DNA from: Clostridiaceae bacterium
Lineage (GTDB): Bacteria > Bacillota > Clostridia > DSM-8532
NCBI GenBank assembly: GCA_012839205.1
Contig: DUNT01000019.1
Span: 27,184 to 91,183 of the forward strand
Direction of reading: 5' to 3'
Length of the DNA: 64,000 nt
A program made the position numbers and the translations under genes. The first letter of the stretch is position 1, and every line of letters begins with the position of its first letter. Below, piece after piece: positions 8,515 to 17,560 of this stretch. The notes beneath the pieces were generated by a model, which was not told where the DNA came from, did not search any database, and worked only from the letters and a program-made list of their open reading frames with translations.

Positions 8515-9537
8515 GTGTCAACAGAGAAAAGAATACGGGTATTGGTTGTAGATGACAGTATGTTATTCAGAACGGTATTGTCAAAAGGACTATCCTCTGA
8601 TTCGAATATTGATGTTGTTGCTACAGCCGGTGACCCGTTTGAAGCACGAGATAAAATTATCCAATACCAGCCAGATGTAATGACATGTGATGTGGAAATG
8701 CCCAAAATGAATGGTATTGAGTTTATACGAAGACTTCTGCCTCAATATCATTTACCTGTTGTTGTAGTAAGTGGAGTAAGTGGAATAGTATTTGATGCTA
8801 TGGATACCGGTGCAGTAGATTTTGTTGCTAAGCCGGATATGAGCTCGGTAAATAGTGTTGAAAACTTCATTAAAGAAATCATTGAAAAGGTAAAAATCGC
8901 TTCTAAGGCCAAGGTCTTATGTGAACAAAAAGAAAGCAAAACGGGAAAAATCACAGGTAAAGTAAATAGTGCAAAAAAAATTATTGCGATAGGTGCTTCG
9001 ACCGGGGGTACCGATGCAATTTACAAAATTATTAATGCACTACCTGAGGACGCCCCCGGTATTGTTATTGTGCAGCATATACCACCTGTCTTTTCCCGGA
9101 TGTTTGCAGAAAGACTAAACGACACAACAAGGCTTCATGTAAAAGAAGCAGAATCAGGAGATTTAGTAGAGCCGGGTAAGGTGCTAATAGCTCCGGGTAA
9201 TCAACATATGAAGATAGTTAAGATCAACAACAAGTATAAGGTATATTGTTATGAAGGAGAAAAAGTAAATAGACATTGCCCTTCTGTTGATGTACTTTTT
9301 GAATCTGTTGCAAAGGAAGCGGGGGCAAATGCTATTGGCGTAATTCTGACGGGTATGGGATATGACGGAGCAAAGGGGCTCCTTGCTATGAGAATGAAAG
9401 GTGCCAGAACTATAGGCCAGGATGAAAAATCCTCTGTGGTATATGGTATGCCAAAGATTGCTTTTAATATAGGTGCGGTTGAAAACCAGACTTCACTTAA
9501 TAATATTGCACAGTTAATATATAAAATGCTGCGCTGA
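8515..9537 (+). CDS. cheB: CheB protein-glutamate methylesterase / deamidase
   Basis: A complete 340-residue CheB. The N-terminal receiver domain has DD in VVDDSM, the acceptor Asp59 in CDVEMPKMNG and Lys in VAKPD. After a linker (about 125-150) comes the esterase domain with its catalytic triad: Ser162 in GASTGG, His188 in QHIPP and Asp284 in GMGYDGA. It demethylates or deamidates chemoreceptor glutamates in the cytoplasm. The start is GTG, 12 nt after the cheR remnant, with GAGGTG as the ribosome site. With cheA and cheR broken beside it and no receptor gene in the window, its present role is unclear. Confidence 0.9.
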   Translation: MSTEKRIRVLVVDDSMLFRTVLSKGLSSDSNIDVVATAGDPFEARDKIIQYQPDVMTCDVEMPKMNGIEFIRRLLPQYHLPVVVVSGVSGIVFDAMDTGAVDFVAKPDMSSVNSVENFIKEIIEKVKIASKAKVLCEQKESKTGKITGKVNSAKKIIAIGASTGGTDAIYKIINALPEDAPGIVIVQHIPPVFSRMFAERLNDTTRLHVKEAESGDLVEPGKVLIAPGNQHMKIVKINNKYKVYCYEGEKVNRHCPSVDVLFESVAKEAGANAIGVILTGMGYDGAKGLLAMRMKGARTIGQDEKSSVVYGMPKIAFNIGAVENQTSLNNIAQLIYKMLR

Positions 9538-9557
9538 ATGAATAAGGGTGGTAGAAC

Positions 9558-12236
9558 ATGGATAACAAAATTTCAAAAGCAAAGGATCTTGAGCTTAAGG
9601 ACGCTATTCTATCCGGCATTGGGGACGGTATTATAGCCGTAGACCTGAATAATACAATCATATATATCAATCATATTGCCGAAAAAATAACCGGCTGGAG
9701 AAAAGATGAAACCATAGGAAGAAACATCGATAGTGTCTTGAGGGTTTTTAATGCAGAGACTAAAGAGCCTGTACCGCTTCCCACCAGATATGTAGTTGAA
9801 AACGGTACAGTAACGGGCCTTTACAGAGATACTGCCATTATAACTAAAAAAAATCTAATGAGATATATTTCTGCAACTTGTTCTCCAATAAAGAATGAGA
9901 ATAGAGATATTATTGGCGTAGTGATTTCTATCCGTGACATCACCAGATTAAGAACTTTGGAAATTGAATGTATTAATGAAAAAGACTATTGCTTAAATCT
10001 TCTTAACCAGTTGCCCGCTTTGGTTTGGCGTACCGACAAAGAAATGAACAACAACTATTTTAATGAGAGCTGGACAAGATTTACAGGTTTGAGTCTTGAA
10101 ACATCATTATCCCGAGGATGGATGGATGCCATTCATCCCAATGATCTTAACAGATGGTCAAAGGTAATTAAGGAAGCCATAAGCAAGAAAGAATCATTTA
10201 GCATGGAAATAAGAATTCGCAGGAATGACGGTAAATATCGATGGTTTATTAATATAGGCAGCCCCTATTTTGATATAGGCGGTGATTTTGCCGGATATAT
10301 AGGTATCCTGAATGATATTACTACCAGCAAACAGGCTGCTAAGAGAATATTAGAGGGCCAGGAAAAATACCGGTTTCTCTTTATGAATATGTCAGGAGCT
10401 TATGCCTATTGCAGAATAAAATATGATGATAAGAAAATTCCCAAGGATCTTTTGTTTACCGAAGCAAATGAGGCATTTGAAGAACTACTGGGGATAACCA
10501 AGAAGAATGTAATTGGCAAACACTATACGGAAGTTTTTGAGGAAGAAGACCGATTACTGATGGACCACATTCAGAAGAATACAAGTAATCTTCAAAAAGG
10601 GAAAAGTATACATATCAATGAGTTTTTTTTAAGCTCTTCGCAGAAGTGGTGCTCTGTATCAATATATTGCCCTAAAAAAGATAATTTGGCCATGATACTG
10701 ACAGATATCACCCAAATGAAAGAGTCTGAGTTTATTTTAAAAAGAGCTAAAGAAGCTGCCGAAGCAGCTAATAAAGCAAAGGGTGAATTTCTGGCAAATA
10801 TGAGCCACGAAATAAGGACTCCTATCAATGGTGTGATAGGTATGATTGACCTTACACTGCTAACTGCTTTGGACCACGAGCAAAGGGATAATCTTCTCAC
10901 TGCAAAAGTATGTGCTAATACATTGTTGTCAATTATCAATGACATACTGGATTTTTCCAAATTAGAAGCCGGTAAAATGTCGGTTGAGTATGAGAGTATT
11001 GATATTAAAATGCTGATTGAAGAGATAATAAAATCACATATGCCTCATGTAATAAAAAAAGGATTAGAACTAAATTATTCAATATCATCTTCAATACCCA
11101 GATATATTGTATGTGATCCGAAGCGGCTACGGCAGGTATTGAACAATTTACTTAGCAATGCTATAAAGTTCACTGAAACTGGTGAAATAAACGTAGGTAT
11201 CAGAGAAATATCCCGGACAGAAGACAGAGTTGAATTGAAATTTTCTGTCTCTGACACAGGAATAGGCATTGCTGCCGAGGACTTTGAAAAAATATTTACC
11301 AGCTTTGGACAGGTGGATAGTTCATTTACACGAAAAATCGGAGGAACAGGGCTTGGGCTTGTTATATCAAAACAGTTGGTAGAGATGATGGGTGGCGAGT
11401 TATGGGTCGAAAGTGAGGTAGGAAAAGGAAGCAGTTTTTATTTTACACTGACGATTAAGATTGGTAAAGAAACAGAGGTTAAAAAGAAGGAACTGCAACC
11501 AGTAATCGTTACCAAAACCCCCTTGAATATTCTGCTGGTGGAGGATGACATCATTAATCAGAAGGTTATTATGAAGATGCTGCAGGGAAAGGGACATAGG
11601 GTTGAATTGTCCGGCAATGGGGAAGAGGCGCTGGCAAAATATAAAACCGGGAAGTACGATGTCATTTTGATGGATGTTCAGATGCCCGGAATAGATGGAA
11701 TTGAAACAGCAAACAGGATAAAAAAAATAGATGGCACTGATAATCACACACCAATTATAGCGCTGACAGCATATGCACTGAAGGGCGACAGAGAAAGATA
11801 TCTGGCTATGGGTATGGATGAATATGTATCAAAACCTATTAATATGTTTGAATTATTTGCTGCTATTGATAAAGTAACATCAAAGCAGCGGGGTAAAGGG
11901 GAGCTTATTCCTGACAAAATAAAACTTGACGAAAATGGGGATATAACATTTGAATACAGTGATACTGAGAGTCAGATTGTGAATACCATTGACGTAATAG
12001 TACAAATAGGAGAATTTATAGAAGATTTTGAGACTGCGATAAAAAACAATGATTTTATGAATGTTGAAAATATAGCCAATAATATAAAGATTATTTCGAA
12101 AAAGTATGATATTACTGAAATAGAAAATACAGCTTTTAAAATCGAACTTGCAATCAGACGCGGCAGTTTGGATGAAGCTGCAAAATATATTGAACGTATA
12201 AAGTCACAATACAAGATTTTAAAAAAATACATATGA
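9558..12236 (+). CDS. PAS-containing hybrid sensor histidine kinase
   Basis: A soluble 892-residue kinase with no transmembrane segment. The order is PAS (about 15-125), PAS/PAC (about 145-260, ending IGILNDIT), a third PAS-like domain (about 270-395), HisKA with His417 in NMSHEIRTPINGVIG, HATPase (N box LNNLLSNAIKF, G1 DTGIGI, G2 GGTGLGL), and a receiver domain with acceptor Asp706 in LMDVQMPG. The last 90 residues look like an HPt helical bundle, but the phospho-His position reads ANNIK (Asn841), so that domain cannot take a phosphate there. It lies 20 nt after cheB in the same operon. The PAS ligand is not identifiable. Confidence 0.9.
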   Translation: MDNKISKAKDLELKDAILSGIGDGIIAVDLNNTIIYINHIAEKITGWRKDETIGRNIDSVLRVFNAETKEPVPLPTRYVVENGTVTGLYRDTAIITKKNLMRYISATCSPIKNENRDIIGVVISIRDITRLRTLEIECINEKDYCLNLLNQLPALVWRTDKEMNNNYFNESWTRFTGLSLETSLSRGWMDAIHPNDLNRWSKVIKEAISKKESFSMEIRIRRNDGKYRWFINIGSPYFDIGGDFAGYIGILNDITTSKQAAKRILEGQEKYRFLFMNMSGAYAYCRIKYDDKKIPKDLLFTEANEAFEELLGITKKNVIGKHYTEVFEEEDRLLMDHIQKNTSNLQKGKSIHINEFFLSSSQKWCSVSIYCPKKDNLAMILTDITQMKESEFILKRAKEAAEAANKAKGEFLANMSHEIRTPINGVIGMIDLTLLTALDHEQRDNLLTAKVCANTLLSIINDILDFSKLEAGKMSVEYESIDIKMLIEEIIKSHMPHVIKKGLELNYSISSSIPRYIVCDPKRLRQVLNNLLSNAIKFTETGEINVGIREISRTEDRVELKFSVSDTGIGIAAEDFEKIFTSFGQVDSSFTRKIGGTGLGLVISKQLVEMMGGELWVESEVGKGSSFYFTLTIKIGKETEVKKKELQPVIVTKTPLNILLVEDDIINQKVIMKMLQGKGHRVELSGNGEEALAKYKTGKYDVILMDVQMPGIDGIETANRIKKIDGTDNHTPIIALTAYALKGDRERYLAMGMDEYVSKPINMFELFAAIDKVTSKQRGKGELIPDKIKLDENGDITFEYSDTESQIVNTIDVIVQIGEFIEDFETAIKNNDFMNVENIANNIKIISKKYDITEIENTAFKIELAIRRGSLDEAAKYIERIKSQYKILKKYI

Positions 12237-12253
12237 AGAGGGAGTAGTGACGT

Positions 12254-12667
12254 ATGAGAATATTAATAGCAGAAGACGATTTAGGGAGTAGAAAATTTCT
12301 TTTCAAATTCATGTCCCAATATGGTGAATGTGACCTTGTAGTGGATGGACTTGAGACTTTGGATGCATTTTTAATGTCAATAAAGGAAAATAATCCATAT
12401 GATTTAATATGTCTTGATATAATGATGCCGAAGGTAGATGGTGTAAAGGCTCTGAAAGCCATTAGAGATTTAGAGAACCAGAAGGGCGTGCCTCCGGAGA
12501 AAAGAACAAAGGTTATTATGACAACAGCGCTGGCTGAGACCCAGATGGTGAAGGATGCTTTCGAAATTGGTTGTGAAGCTTATGCAGCCAAACCCATAGA
12601 TGTCGAAAAACTTGCTGATGTTCTTGATAATCTGGGATTTAAAAAAATTGAAGAGAAGAGTGATTAA
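12254..12667 (+). CDS. Single-domain response regulator
   Basis: A 137-residue receiver domain: acidic pair in IAEDDLGSR, acceptor Asp in ICLDIMMPKVDG, Thr in MTTAL and Lys in AAKPID. There is no output domain. It begins 17 nt after the hybrid kinase stop with a GAGGGAG site, so it is the likely partner of that kinase, or an endpoint that competes with the CheY-like protein at the start of the operon. It is the last gene before a convergent junction. Confidence 0.85.
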   Translation: MRILIAEDDLGSRKFLFKFMSQYGECDLVVDGLETLDAFLMSIKENNPYDLICLDIMMPKVDGVKALKAIRDLENQKGVPPEKRTKVIMTTALAETQMVKDAFEIGCEAYAAKPIDVEKLADVLDNLGFKKIEEKSD

Positions 12668-12683
12668 TGTTTTAGGATCACTC
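12656..12683. terminator. Hairpin at the convergent ends of the response regulator and tag genes
   Basis: GAGTGAT and ATCACTC form a 7-bp stem spanning both stop codons. There is no long T run on either side, so termination is plausible in both directions but weakly supported. Confidence 0.35.
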
Positions 12684-13246
12684 TATTCTTCATACTTAAA
12701 ACATGTGCTCAGATGATCATTGATAATTCCTGTGGCCTGGAGATGTGAATACACTATTGTTGAACCGAGAAACCTGAAACCACGGGCTTTTAAGTCCTTG
12801 CTGACCCTATCGGAGAGTTCGGAATTAGCGGGTACCTGGGAAATATCGGCCCAGTGGTTTTTAACAGGTTTGTTATTTACAAAGCTCCAGATATAATTAT
12901 CAAAACTACTGAATTCTTTCTGAATCTTTAAGAAGCAGCGGGCATTATTAATTGAGGCATCAATTTTTCTTTTATTCCTTACAATCCCCTGATTTTGCAT
13001 AAGCTCATCTATTTTATTATCGTCATATTGGGCGACTTTTGCTGGATCGAATCCATCATAGGCTTCCCGATAGTTTTCTCTTTTACGAAGAATCGTTATC
13101 CAGCTTAATCCGGCTTGTGCCGACTCAAGAACAAGAAATTCAAAATGTTTCCTGTCATCGTGAACAGGAACACCCCATTCTTCATCGTGGTATTTAATGT
13201 ATAGTTCATCATTACCGCACCATGGGCATCTGTTCAAGTTAATCAA
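12683..13246 (-). CDS. tag: DNA-3-methyladenine glycosylase I
   Basis: Base-excision repair enzyme of 187 residues that removes 3-methyladenine from alkylated DNA. The N-terminus carries the Tag signature RCPWCGN followed by YHDEEWGVP; the body shows QAGLSWITILRKRENYREAYDGFDP and the C-terminus YSHLQATGIINDHLSTC. The paired Cys and His at the two ends are the zinc-snap ligands known from E. coli Tag. Length matches the family. It is a single gene, convergent with the signalling operon and divergent from the MFS gene. No alkylation-response operator was recognised. Confidence 0.93.
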   Translation of the reverse strand: MINLNRCPWCGNDELYIKYHDEEWGVPVHDDRKHFEFLVLESAQAGLSWITILRKRENYREAYDGFDPAKVAQYDDNKIDELMQNQGIVRNKRKIDASINNARCFLKIQKEFSSFDNYIWSFVNNKPVKNHWADISQVPANSELSDRVSKDLKARGFRFLGSTIVYSHLQATGIINDHLSTCFKYEE

Positions 13247-13305
13247 TCCCTTCAGTCCTCTGGTTTATAATTCTAATTCTATCATAATTGACATGGCAAA
13301 AGTTA

Positions 13306-13334
13306 TTGTCATTAATATATTGCTGGGGTATACT
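13306..13334 (+). promoter_or_regulatory. Promoter of the MFS transporter gene
   Basis: TTGTCA and TATACT are separated by exactly 17 nt. The site lies in the divergent gap between tag and the MFS gene, leaving a leader of about 60 nt. Confidence 0.6.
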
Positions 13335-13401
13335 AATTCAGTAGCATTTTTTGCTAATACTGCCATGATTAATTATTATCCGTATATATGGAGGAAACCA
13401 T

Positions 13402-14628
13402 TTGGATACAAAGCTTAACTGGAAAAAGAATATAATACTGTTTCTGGCAGGACAGACTATATCTCTTTTTGGGTCGTCTCTAGTACAGTATGCAATTATG
13501 TGGTATATAACTCTAAATACAAAATCCGGTATAATGCTGACTATATCTATAATTTGCGGGTTTTTACCCACCTTTTTTCTCTCGCCTTTTGCGGGGGTCT
13601 GGGCTGATCGTTATAATCGTAAAATTCTAATTGTAATATCAGATTCTATGATTGCTTTAGTAACTCTCGTGTTGGCGATATTGTTCTTCATGGGTTATGA
13701 TGCAATGTGGCTTCTCTTTTTTGCTTCAGCCATAAGGGCTTTGGGTGGAAGTATCCAGACACCCGCCGTAAACGCTTTTATCCCGCAATTTGTCCCGAGG
13801 GATAAACTACTAAGGGTAAATGCTATAAATGGTACCATACAATCATTTACAATGTTGGCATCGCCCATGTTAAGCGGTGCATTACTTACCTTTGCCTCTA
13901 TTGAAATAATCTTCTTTATCGATGTTATAACTGCTGCTTTGGCAATATTTACACTATACTTTTTTGTTGATGTTCCGGCTCACGAAAGGGCTCAAAGTCT
14001 ACAAACAAACAGCTACTTTAACGATTTGGGAGAAGGGCTGAGATATATTAAAGATCATATGTTTATTAAAGAATACTTTTTATTCTTTTCTGTATTCTTT
14101 GTCTTGATTTCACCTGTAGCCTTTTTAACCCCGCTTCAGGTTGCCCGTAGTTTTGGTGAAGAAGTTTGGAGACTTACAGCCATTGAGATATCTTTTGCTG
14201 CCGGAATGATAGTGGGCGGAATAATTATGTCGGCTTGGGGAGGCTTCAAGAACAAGACTTATACAATTGCATTTGCTATCTTGTTTTTCGGAATAACAAC
14301 CATTGCCTTGGGAGTAGTTGCTGCATTTTGGATTTATATTGCCTTCATGCTGCTTTCCGGCGTTGTAATACCGGCATTCAATACACCTGCTATAGCTTTA
14401 TTGCAGCAGAAGGTAGAAGAGGGTTATCAAGGCAGAGTATTTGGAGTATTTGGGATGATACAAAGTGCTGTGATGCCTCTTAGCATACTGGTATTCGGAC
14501 CGTTGGCAGATATAATGGCTATAGAATGGATGCTGATTGGGACAGGAATACTTCTGTCTGTTATGGCATTAATACTCACTAACAATAAAGTTCTGGTAGA
14601 GGCAGGAAAGCCTGTACCGGAACCATAA
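13402..14628 (+). CDS. MFS efflux transporter, macrolide/drug exporter type
   Basis: A 408-residue, 12-helix major facilitator. The first helix reads LFLAGQTISLFGSSLVQYA, the MFS motif-A loop reads GVWADRYNRK, and the long block FASAIRALGGSIQTPAVNAFIPQFVPRD is typical of the MefA-like (MFS_3) exporter group. A cytoplasmic loop lies between helices 6 and 7 (about residues 190-215). The start codon is TTG, supported by GGAGG 7 nt upstream. Family members export macrolides or other hydrophobic compounds, while some are orphan transporters. The substrate here is unknown. It is convergent with the SDR operon, 6 nt apart. Confidence 0.85.
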   Translation: MDTKLNWKKNIILFLAGQTISLFGSSLVQYAIMWYITLNTKSGIMLTISIICGFLPTFFLSPFAGVWADRYNRKILIVISDSMIALVTLVLAILFFMGYDAMWLLFFASAIRALGGSIQTPAVNAFIPQFVPRDKLLRVNAINGTIQSFTMLASPMLSGALLTFASIEIIFFIDVITAALAIFTLYFFVDVPAHERAQSLQTNSYFNDLGEGLRYIKDHMFIKEYFLFFSVFFVLISPVAFLTPLQVARSFGEEVWRLTAIEISFAAGMIVGGIIMSAWGGFKNKTYTIAFAILFFGITTIALGVVAAFWIYIAFMLLSGVVIPAFNTPAIALLQQKVEEGYQGRVFGVFGMIQSAVMPLSILVFGPLADIMAIEWMLIGTGILLSVMALILTNNKVLVEAGKPVPEP

Positions 14629-14634
14629 GAGTTC

Positions 14635-15426
14635 TTATCTTTGCCACTTAACCTGAGCTTTACCCCACCTAAAATATATTAAAGTGGCTACCCAGGAGCG
14701 GGGAAGAATCTTTCCAACAAAGGATAGAATTCTGTTTAATAAACCGGGAATATATATACTCTTGCCCTGGAGGGCATAGTTAATAGTCTTCCTTGCAACA
14801 ATCTCCAGCGAGTTTGTTGTGGCGTTACCCCAGAAACCCTGAGCCGAGATACCCCGCATTGCTTCTTTTGTAGTAACCAATCCGCCGGGGCACAGGGTTA
14901 AAACGGTTACATTCTGATTTTTTAGCTCCTGTCTGAGAGCTAGAGCGAAGTCTAATAAGAATCTCTTGGAAGCAGCATATGTCGCCTTTAACGGCATAGG
15001 ATACATTGATGCAAGGCTTGACACAAAAATAAGCGAAAATTGTCTTTTTGGTCTTCGGCGCAATAAAATGTCATGAGTAATCCTTAAGGTAGCTTCGTTG
15101 TTAAGCGCAATTATTTTAGTAATCTTTTCCCGTTCCTGACTTAGAAAACCACCTTCATAGTCTATGCCTGCGACATTAATGAGCATATCAAATCTGATAC
15201 CATGAAAATCAATAAAAGACATCAGCTCGTCAACGCTTTCGGCCTTTGTTAAATCACAGGCTTTAACGGCGATACATACTTTAAACTGTCTTTCTAAGCC
15301 CTGTTTCAGTGATAATAGCCCCGCCTGGTTTATATCTGTCAAAAATAAATTGTACCCCCGCAGGGCACATTCAATGGCTAACACCCTGCCAAGGCCACCG
15401 CTTGCCCCTGTTATCATAACATTCAT
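14635..15426 (-). CDS. Short-chain dehydrogenase/reductase
   Basis: A 263-residue SDR. The Rossmann cofactor motif is TGASGGLGRV at residues 7-16, the NAG-type motif is NVAGIDY, and the catalytic set is Ser in VSSLASMYP with Tyr and Lys in TYAASKRF. The C-terminal tail is basic and hydrophobic (RILSFVGKILPRSW), as in the YqjQ/DltE-like group of SDRs. Its ATG overlaps the stop of the preceding SDR (ATGA), so translation is coupled. The two consecutive SDRs behind a padR-HAAS pair suggest a PadR-controlled envelope or lipid function. Substrate unknown. Confidence 0.85.
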   Translation of the reverse strand: MNVMITGASGGLGRVLAIECALRGYNLFLTDINQAGLLSLKQGLERQFKVCIAVKACDLTKAESVDELMSFIDFHGIRFDMLINVAGIDYEGGFLSQEREKITKIIALNNEATLRITHDILLRRRPKRQFSLIFVSSLASMYPMPLKATYAASKRFLLDFALALRQELKNQNVTVLTLCPGGLVTTKEAMRGISAQGFWGNATTNSLEIVARKTINYALQGKSIYIPGLLNRILSFVGKILPRSWVATLIYFRWGKAQVKWQR

Positions 15427-16283
15427 AACCTTTTCTCCCGTCTGTCATATGAAATTCCGCATAGCTTCTGGCTAAGCGAAAACAGTTTATCTGCATTTTC
15501 ACTTGTAACCTGCCGGCTGTATGCTTTTTCCTTAAATAAACAGTAGTATAAACCTGGGGGTGCCGGGTGTTTCTCAAGCAGGAATTCATAAGTACTTGCC
15601 GGAACTTCCGGTGAAACGCCATGTTTTTTACGGATTGACCAGATAAGGTTTACAAGGCCTCCGGTCTGTTTGTTTCCAATATCGGTTTTTACCAGCCCGG
15701 GGTCTACAACATATGACTTGACCCCTGTATCTTCAAGTCTGTCATCCAGGCCTTTGGCAAACAGGATGTTACACAGCTTAGACTGTTTATATGCTGTTAA
15801 AGGATTATATCTCTTTCTTAACATAACATCGCTCCAGTGCATCTTAATGCCCTTATGGGATTGGCTGCCGGTCATGATTACCCGGCCTTTTGCCTTGATG
15901 ATAAAGGGGAGAAGTCTATATGTAAGTAAAAAACCTGCAAGATGGTTGAGAGCAAACTGCTGTTCGTACCCTTCATCTGAAGTTGTGTACCAGCTTCTGA
16001 CACAACCGGCGTTATTTATAAGGCCATGGAGCTGGATGTTTTTATTGCTCTCAAGATAGGCAATGATTTCATCTGCAACACGGTTTACTTCATGTTGCTG
16101 AATAAGATCAGCTACAAAATAAACTATTCTTGCATCCGGATTTTCAGAAAGTATCAATTCTTCAGCTTTTTCACAATTTGTTTTGTTTCGCCCTATGCCC
16201 ATAACCAGGTGGTTTCTGGATAAAAGACGGGCTATTTCAAATCCTATTCCGGAAGATGCCCCTGTTATAACAATTGCTTTCAT
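15423..16283 (-). CDS. Short-chain dehydrogenase/reductase, retinol-dehydrogenase-like
   Basis: A 286-residue SDR. Cofactor motif TGASSGIGFEIA is at the N-terminus, NNAGC in the middle, a Ser in GSQSHKG, and the catalytic YKQSK. The pattern resembles the retinol dehydrogenase/WW-oxidoreductase branch. The true start is the ATG at 16283: it overlaps the upstream stop as ATGA, and the longer frame would add nine residues without a ribosome site. It is third in a padR-HAAS-SDR-SDR operon. The substrate is not predictable from sequence. Confidence 0.85.
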   Translation of the reverse strand: MKAIVITGASSGIGFEIARLLSRNHLVMGIGRNKTNCEKAEELILSENPDARIVYFVADLIQQHEVNRVADEIIAYLESNKNIQLHGLINNAGCVRSWYTTSDEGYEQQFALNHLAGFLLTYRLLPFIIKAKGRVIMTGSQSHKGIKMHWSDVMLRKRYNPLTAYKQSKLCNILFAKGLDDRLEDTGVKSYVVDPGLVKTDIGNKQTGGLVNLIWSIRKKHGVSPEVPASTYEFLLEKHPAPPGLYYCLFKEKAYSRQVTSENADKLFSLSQKLCGISYDRREKRL

Positions 16284-16999
16284 TTTACAAACCATCCCCA
16301 TACATGCCAAAATTCAAGGTTACCCGCTAAGATTGCAGAAATTATATAGCCTAAAACTAAGGTGACTGCAAAGACTGTAAGAGAGGACAGAGCAAGCATC
16401 CTCAAACGGCGTTTGAACTTAGCAGATAAAAGGGGATATACAGGCAAAGACGGAAGCGTTGCCTTTCCTGCTGAAGCGGCCATAACATTAATATGAAATC
16501 TCTTGTAAGACCGCATGAGCTGTCTGGTAAAAACAACAAAATACAGACATGCGGCTGCCGAGAGGATAGCAAAAGAAAGAAGGGAAACTGCATAGATAAT
16601 AGCGCACAAATAAGGCATACCGGGAATAAGATTATAAATATTGTATCCACCAATAAGACAGATACCAATAACACCTGATGTAACAGTAACAACTCCCATG
16701 ACTGCTGCAAAGATAAAGAGCATCAAAAAGAAAGCCCCTGTAAATATATTGGCAAATATCATTCCAATAATAGTTACAGTCTTTCTGCCTCCATATTTCT
16801 TTTGTGAAGTATCAGGTATAAACTGTGATGCCAGTTCAGAGGGATTTCCTAGTTTAGCAGCAATCTCTTCTTCCGAAAAACCATCCGCTAACTTGAAGGC
16901 AAAGTGCTGTTCATATTCATTCAAAACATCATCTAAATCCGAAATATTATTTTTTTTCAGCTCATTCTTCAGCTGCAGCAGAAATTCACTTTTTGTCAT
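16280..16999 (-). CDS. HAAS/DUF1700-domain membrane protein
   Basis: A 239-residue membrane protein. Residues 1-70 are the helical HAAS signalling domain (SEFLLQLKNELKKNN, EYEQHFAFKLADGFSEEEIAAKLGNPSELASQF). Four hydrophobic segments follow: about 85-110, 113-135, 137-160 and, near the C-terminus, 205-230. HAAS proteins usually sit beside a PadR regulator and are thought to act as membrane anti-regulators or sensors. ATG at 16999 is chosen because GGAGG lies 9 nt before it; the upstream ATG would touch that site. The gene overlaps padR by 14 nt, so the two are translationally coupled. Confidence 0.8.
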   Translation of the reverse strand: MTKSEFLLQLKNELKKNNISDLDDVLNEYEQHFAFKLADGFSEEEIAAKLGNPSELASQFIPDTSQKKYGGRKTVTIIGMIFANIFTGAFFLMLFIFAAVMGVVTVTSGVIGICLIGGYNIYNLIPGMPYLCAIIYAVSLLSFAILSAAACLYFVVFTRQLMRSYKRFHINVMAASAGKATLPSLPVYPLLSAKFKRRLRMLALSSLTVFAVTLVLGYIISAILAGNLEFWHVWGWFVK

Positions 17000-17312
17000 A
17001 ATCTTCATCCTCCAATAGAGTTTCTACAATTTTTGCGAAGTTAAGGTATTCTTTTTTGTCGGCTTCATATGTCTCAAATCCGAGGGCAGTAAGGGAATAG
17101 TACTTTCTGGGAGGGCCACCGCTATCCTCTGAAAGATATGTGGTAACCAATCCATCACTTTTCAGCTTTCTCAGTATCGGATAAACTGTACCATCCGCAA
17201 TATCAATATGTTTTGAAAGGTACTCCGATATTTCATATCCATAGCAATCGCGACGTTTTAGAATTGACATTACACACAGCTCTAAAACACCTTTTTTATA
17301 TTGTGTATTCAA
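16986..17312 (-). CDS. PadR family transcriptional regulator
   Basis: A 108-residue winged-helix repressor of the short PadR (subfamily 2) type. The core signature is LELCVMSILKRRDCYGYEISEYL, then DGTVYPILRKLKSDGLV and GPPRKYYSLTALG. TTG at 17312 is the likely start: AGGAGG ends 5 nt before it, while the alternative GTG at 17333 has no site. It leads the operon with the HAAS membrane protein and two SDRs. A dyad over its own -10 box points to autorepression. The inducing signal may come through the HAAS protein. Confidence 0.85.
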   Translation of the reverse strand: MNTQYKKGVLELCVMSILKRRDCYGYEISEYLSKHIDIADGTVYPILRKLKSDGLVTTYLSEDSGGPPRKYYSLTALGFETYEADKKEYLNFAKIVETLLEDEDYDKK

Positions 17313-17347
17313 ATTTGCCTCCTCAACACCCACTAATAATTACTGTT

Positions 17348-17385
17348 TACTATTATATATTATTCAATAGTAGCTAATATGTCAA
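17348..17385 (-). promoter_or_regulatory. padR promoter with overlapping dyad operator
   Basis: On the minus strand TTGACA (17385-17380) and TAATAT (17362-17357) are 17 nt apart. The perfect inverted repeat TACTATT / AATAGTA (17348-17354 and 17366-17372) spans the -10 box. PadR proteins commonly autorepress through such dyads. Confidence 0.6.
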
Positions 17386-17489
17386 TAGTCAAAATGAAAA
17401 TATCAGATGTTTTTACATCATATTGCATTGAAATATACTTTCGAAAGCTCCCATGAATAGATTGCATTAAAACTTTAAGCATATCAGAA

Positions 17490-17533
17490 TAAAAAAATAA
17501 AACTGCGGATGGGGAGTTGAGCCTGATCCGCAG
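17490..17533 (-). terminator. Terminator of the liv operon
   Basis: On the minus strand an 8-bp stem CTGCGGAT/ATCCGCAG is followed by a T-rich run (TTTTATTTTTTT). It lies about 30 nt beyond the stop of the CBS-ACT gene. Confidence 0.8.
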
Positions 17534-17560
17534 CTTTAAACAAAATCGCTTTATAAAATT

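Noticed and set aside
15670..16059. Plus-strand frame of 129 codons opposite the SDR genes
   Set aside because: It overlaps well-supported SDR coding sequence and shows no family features.
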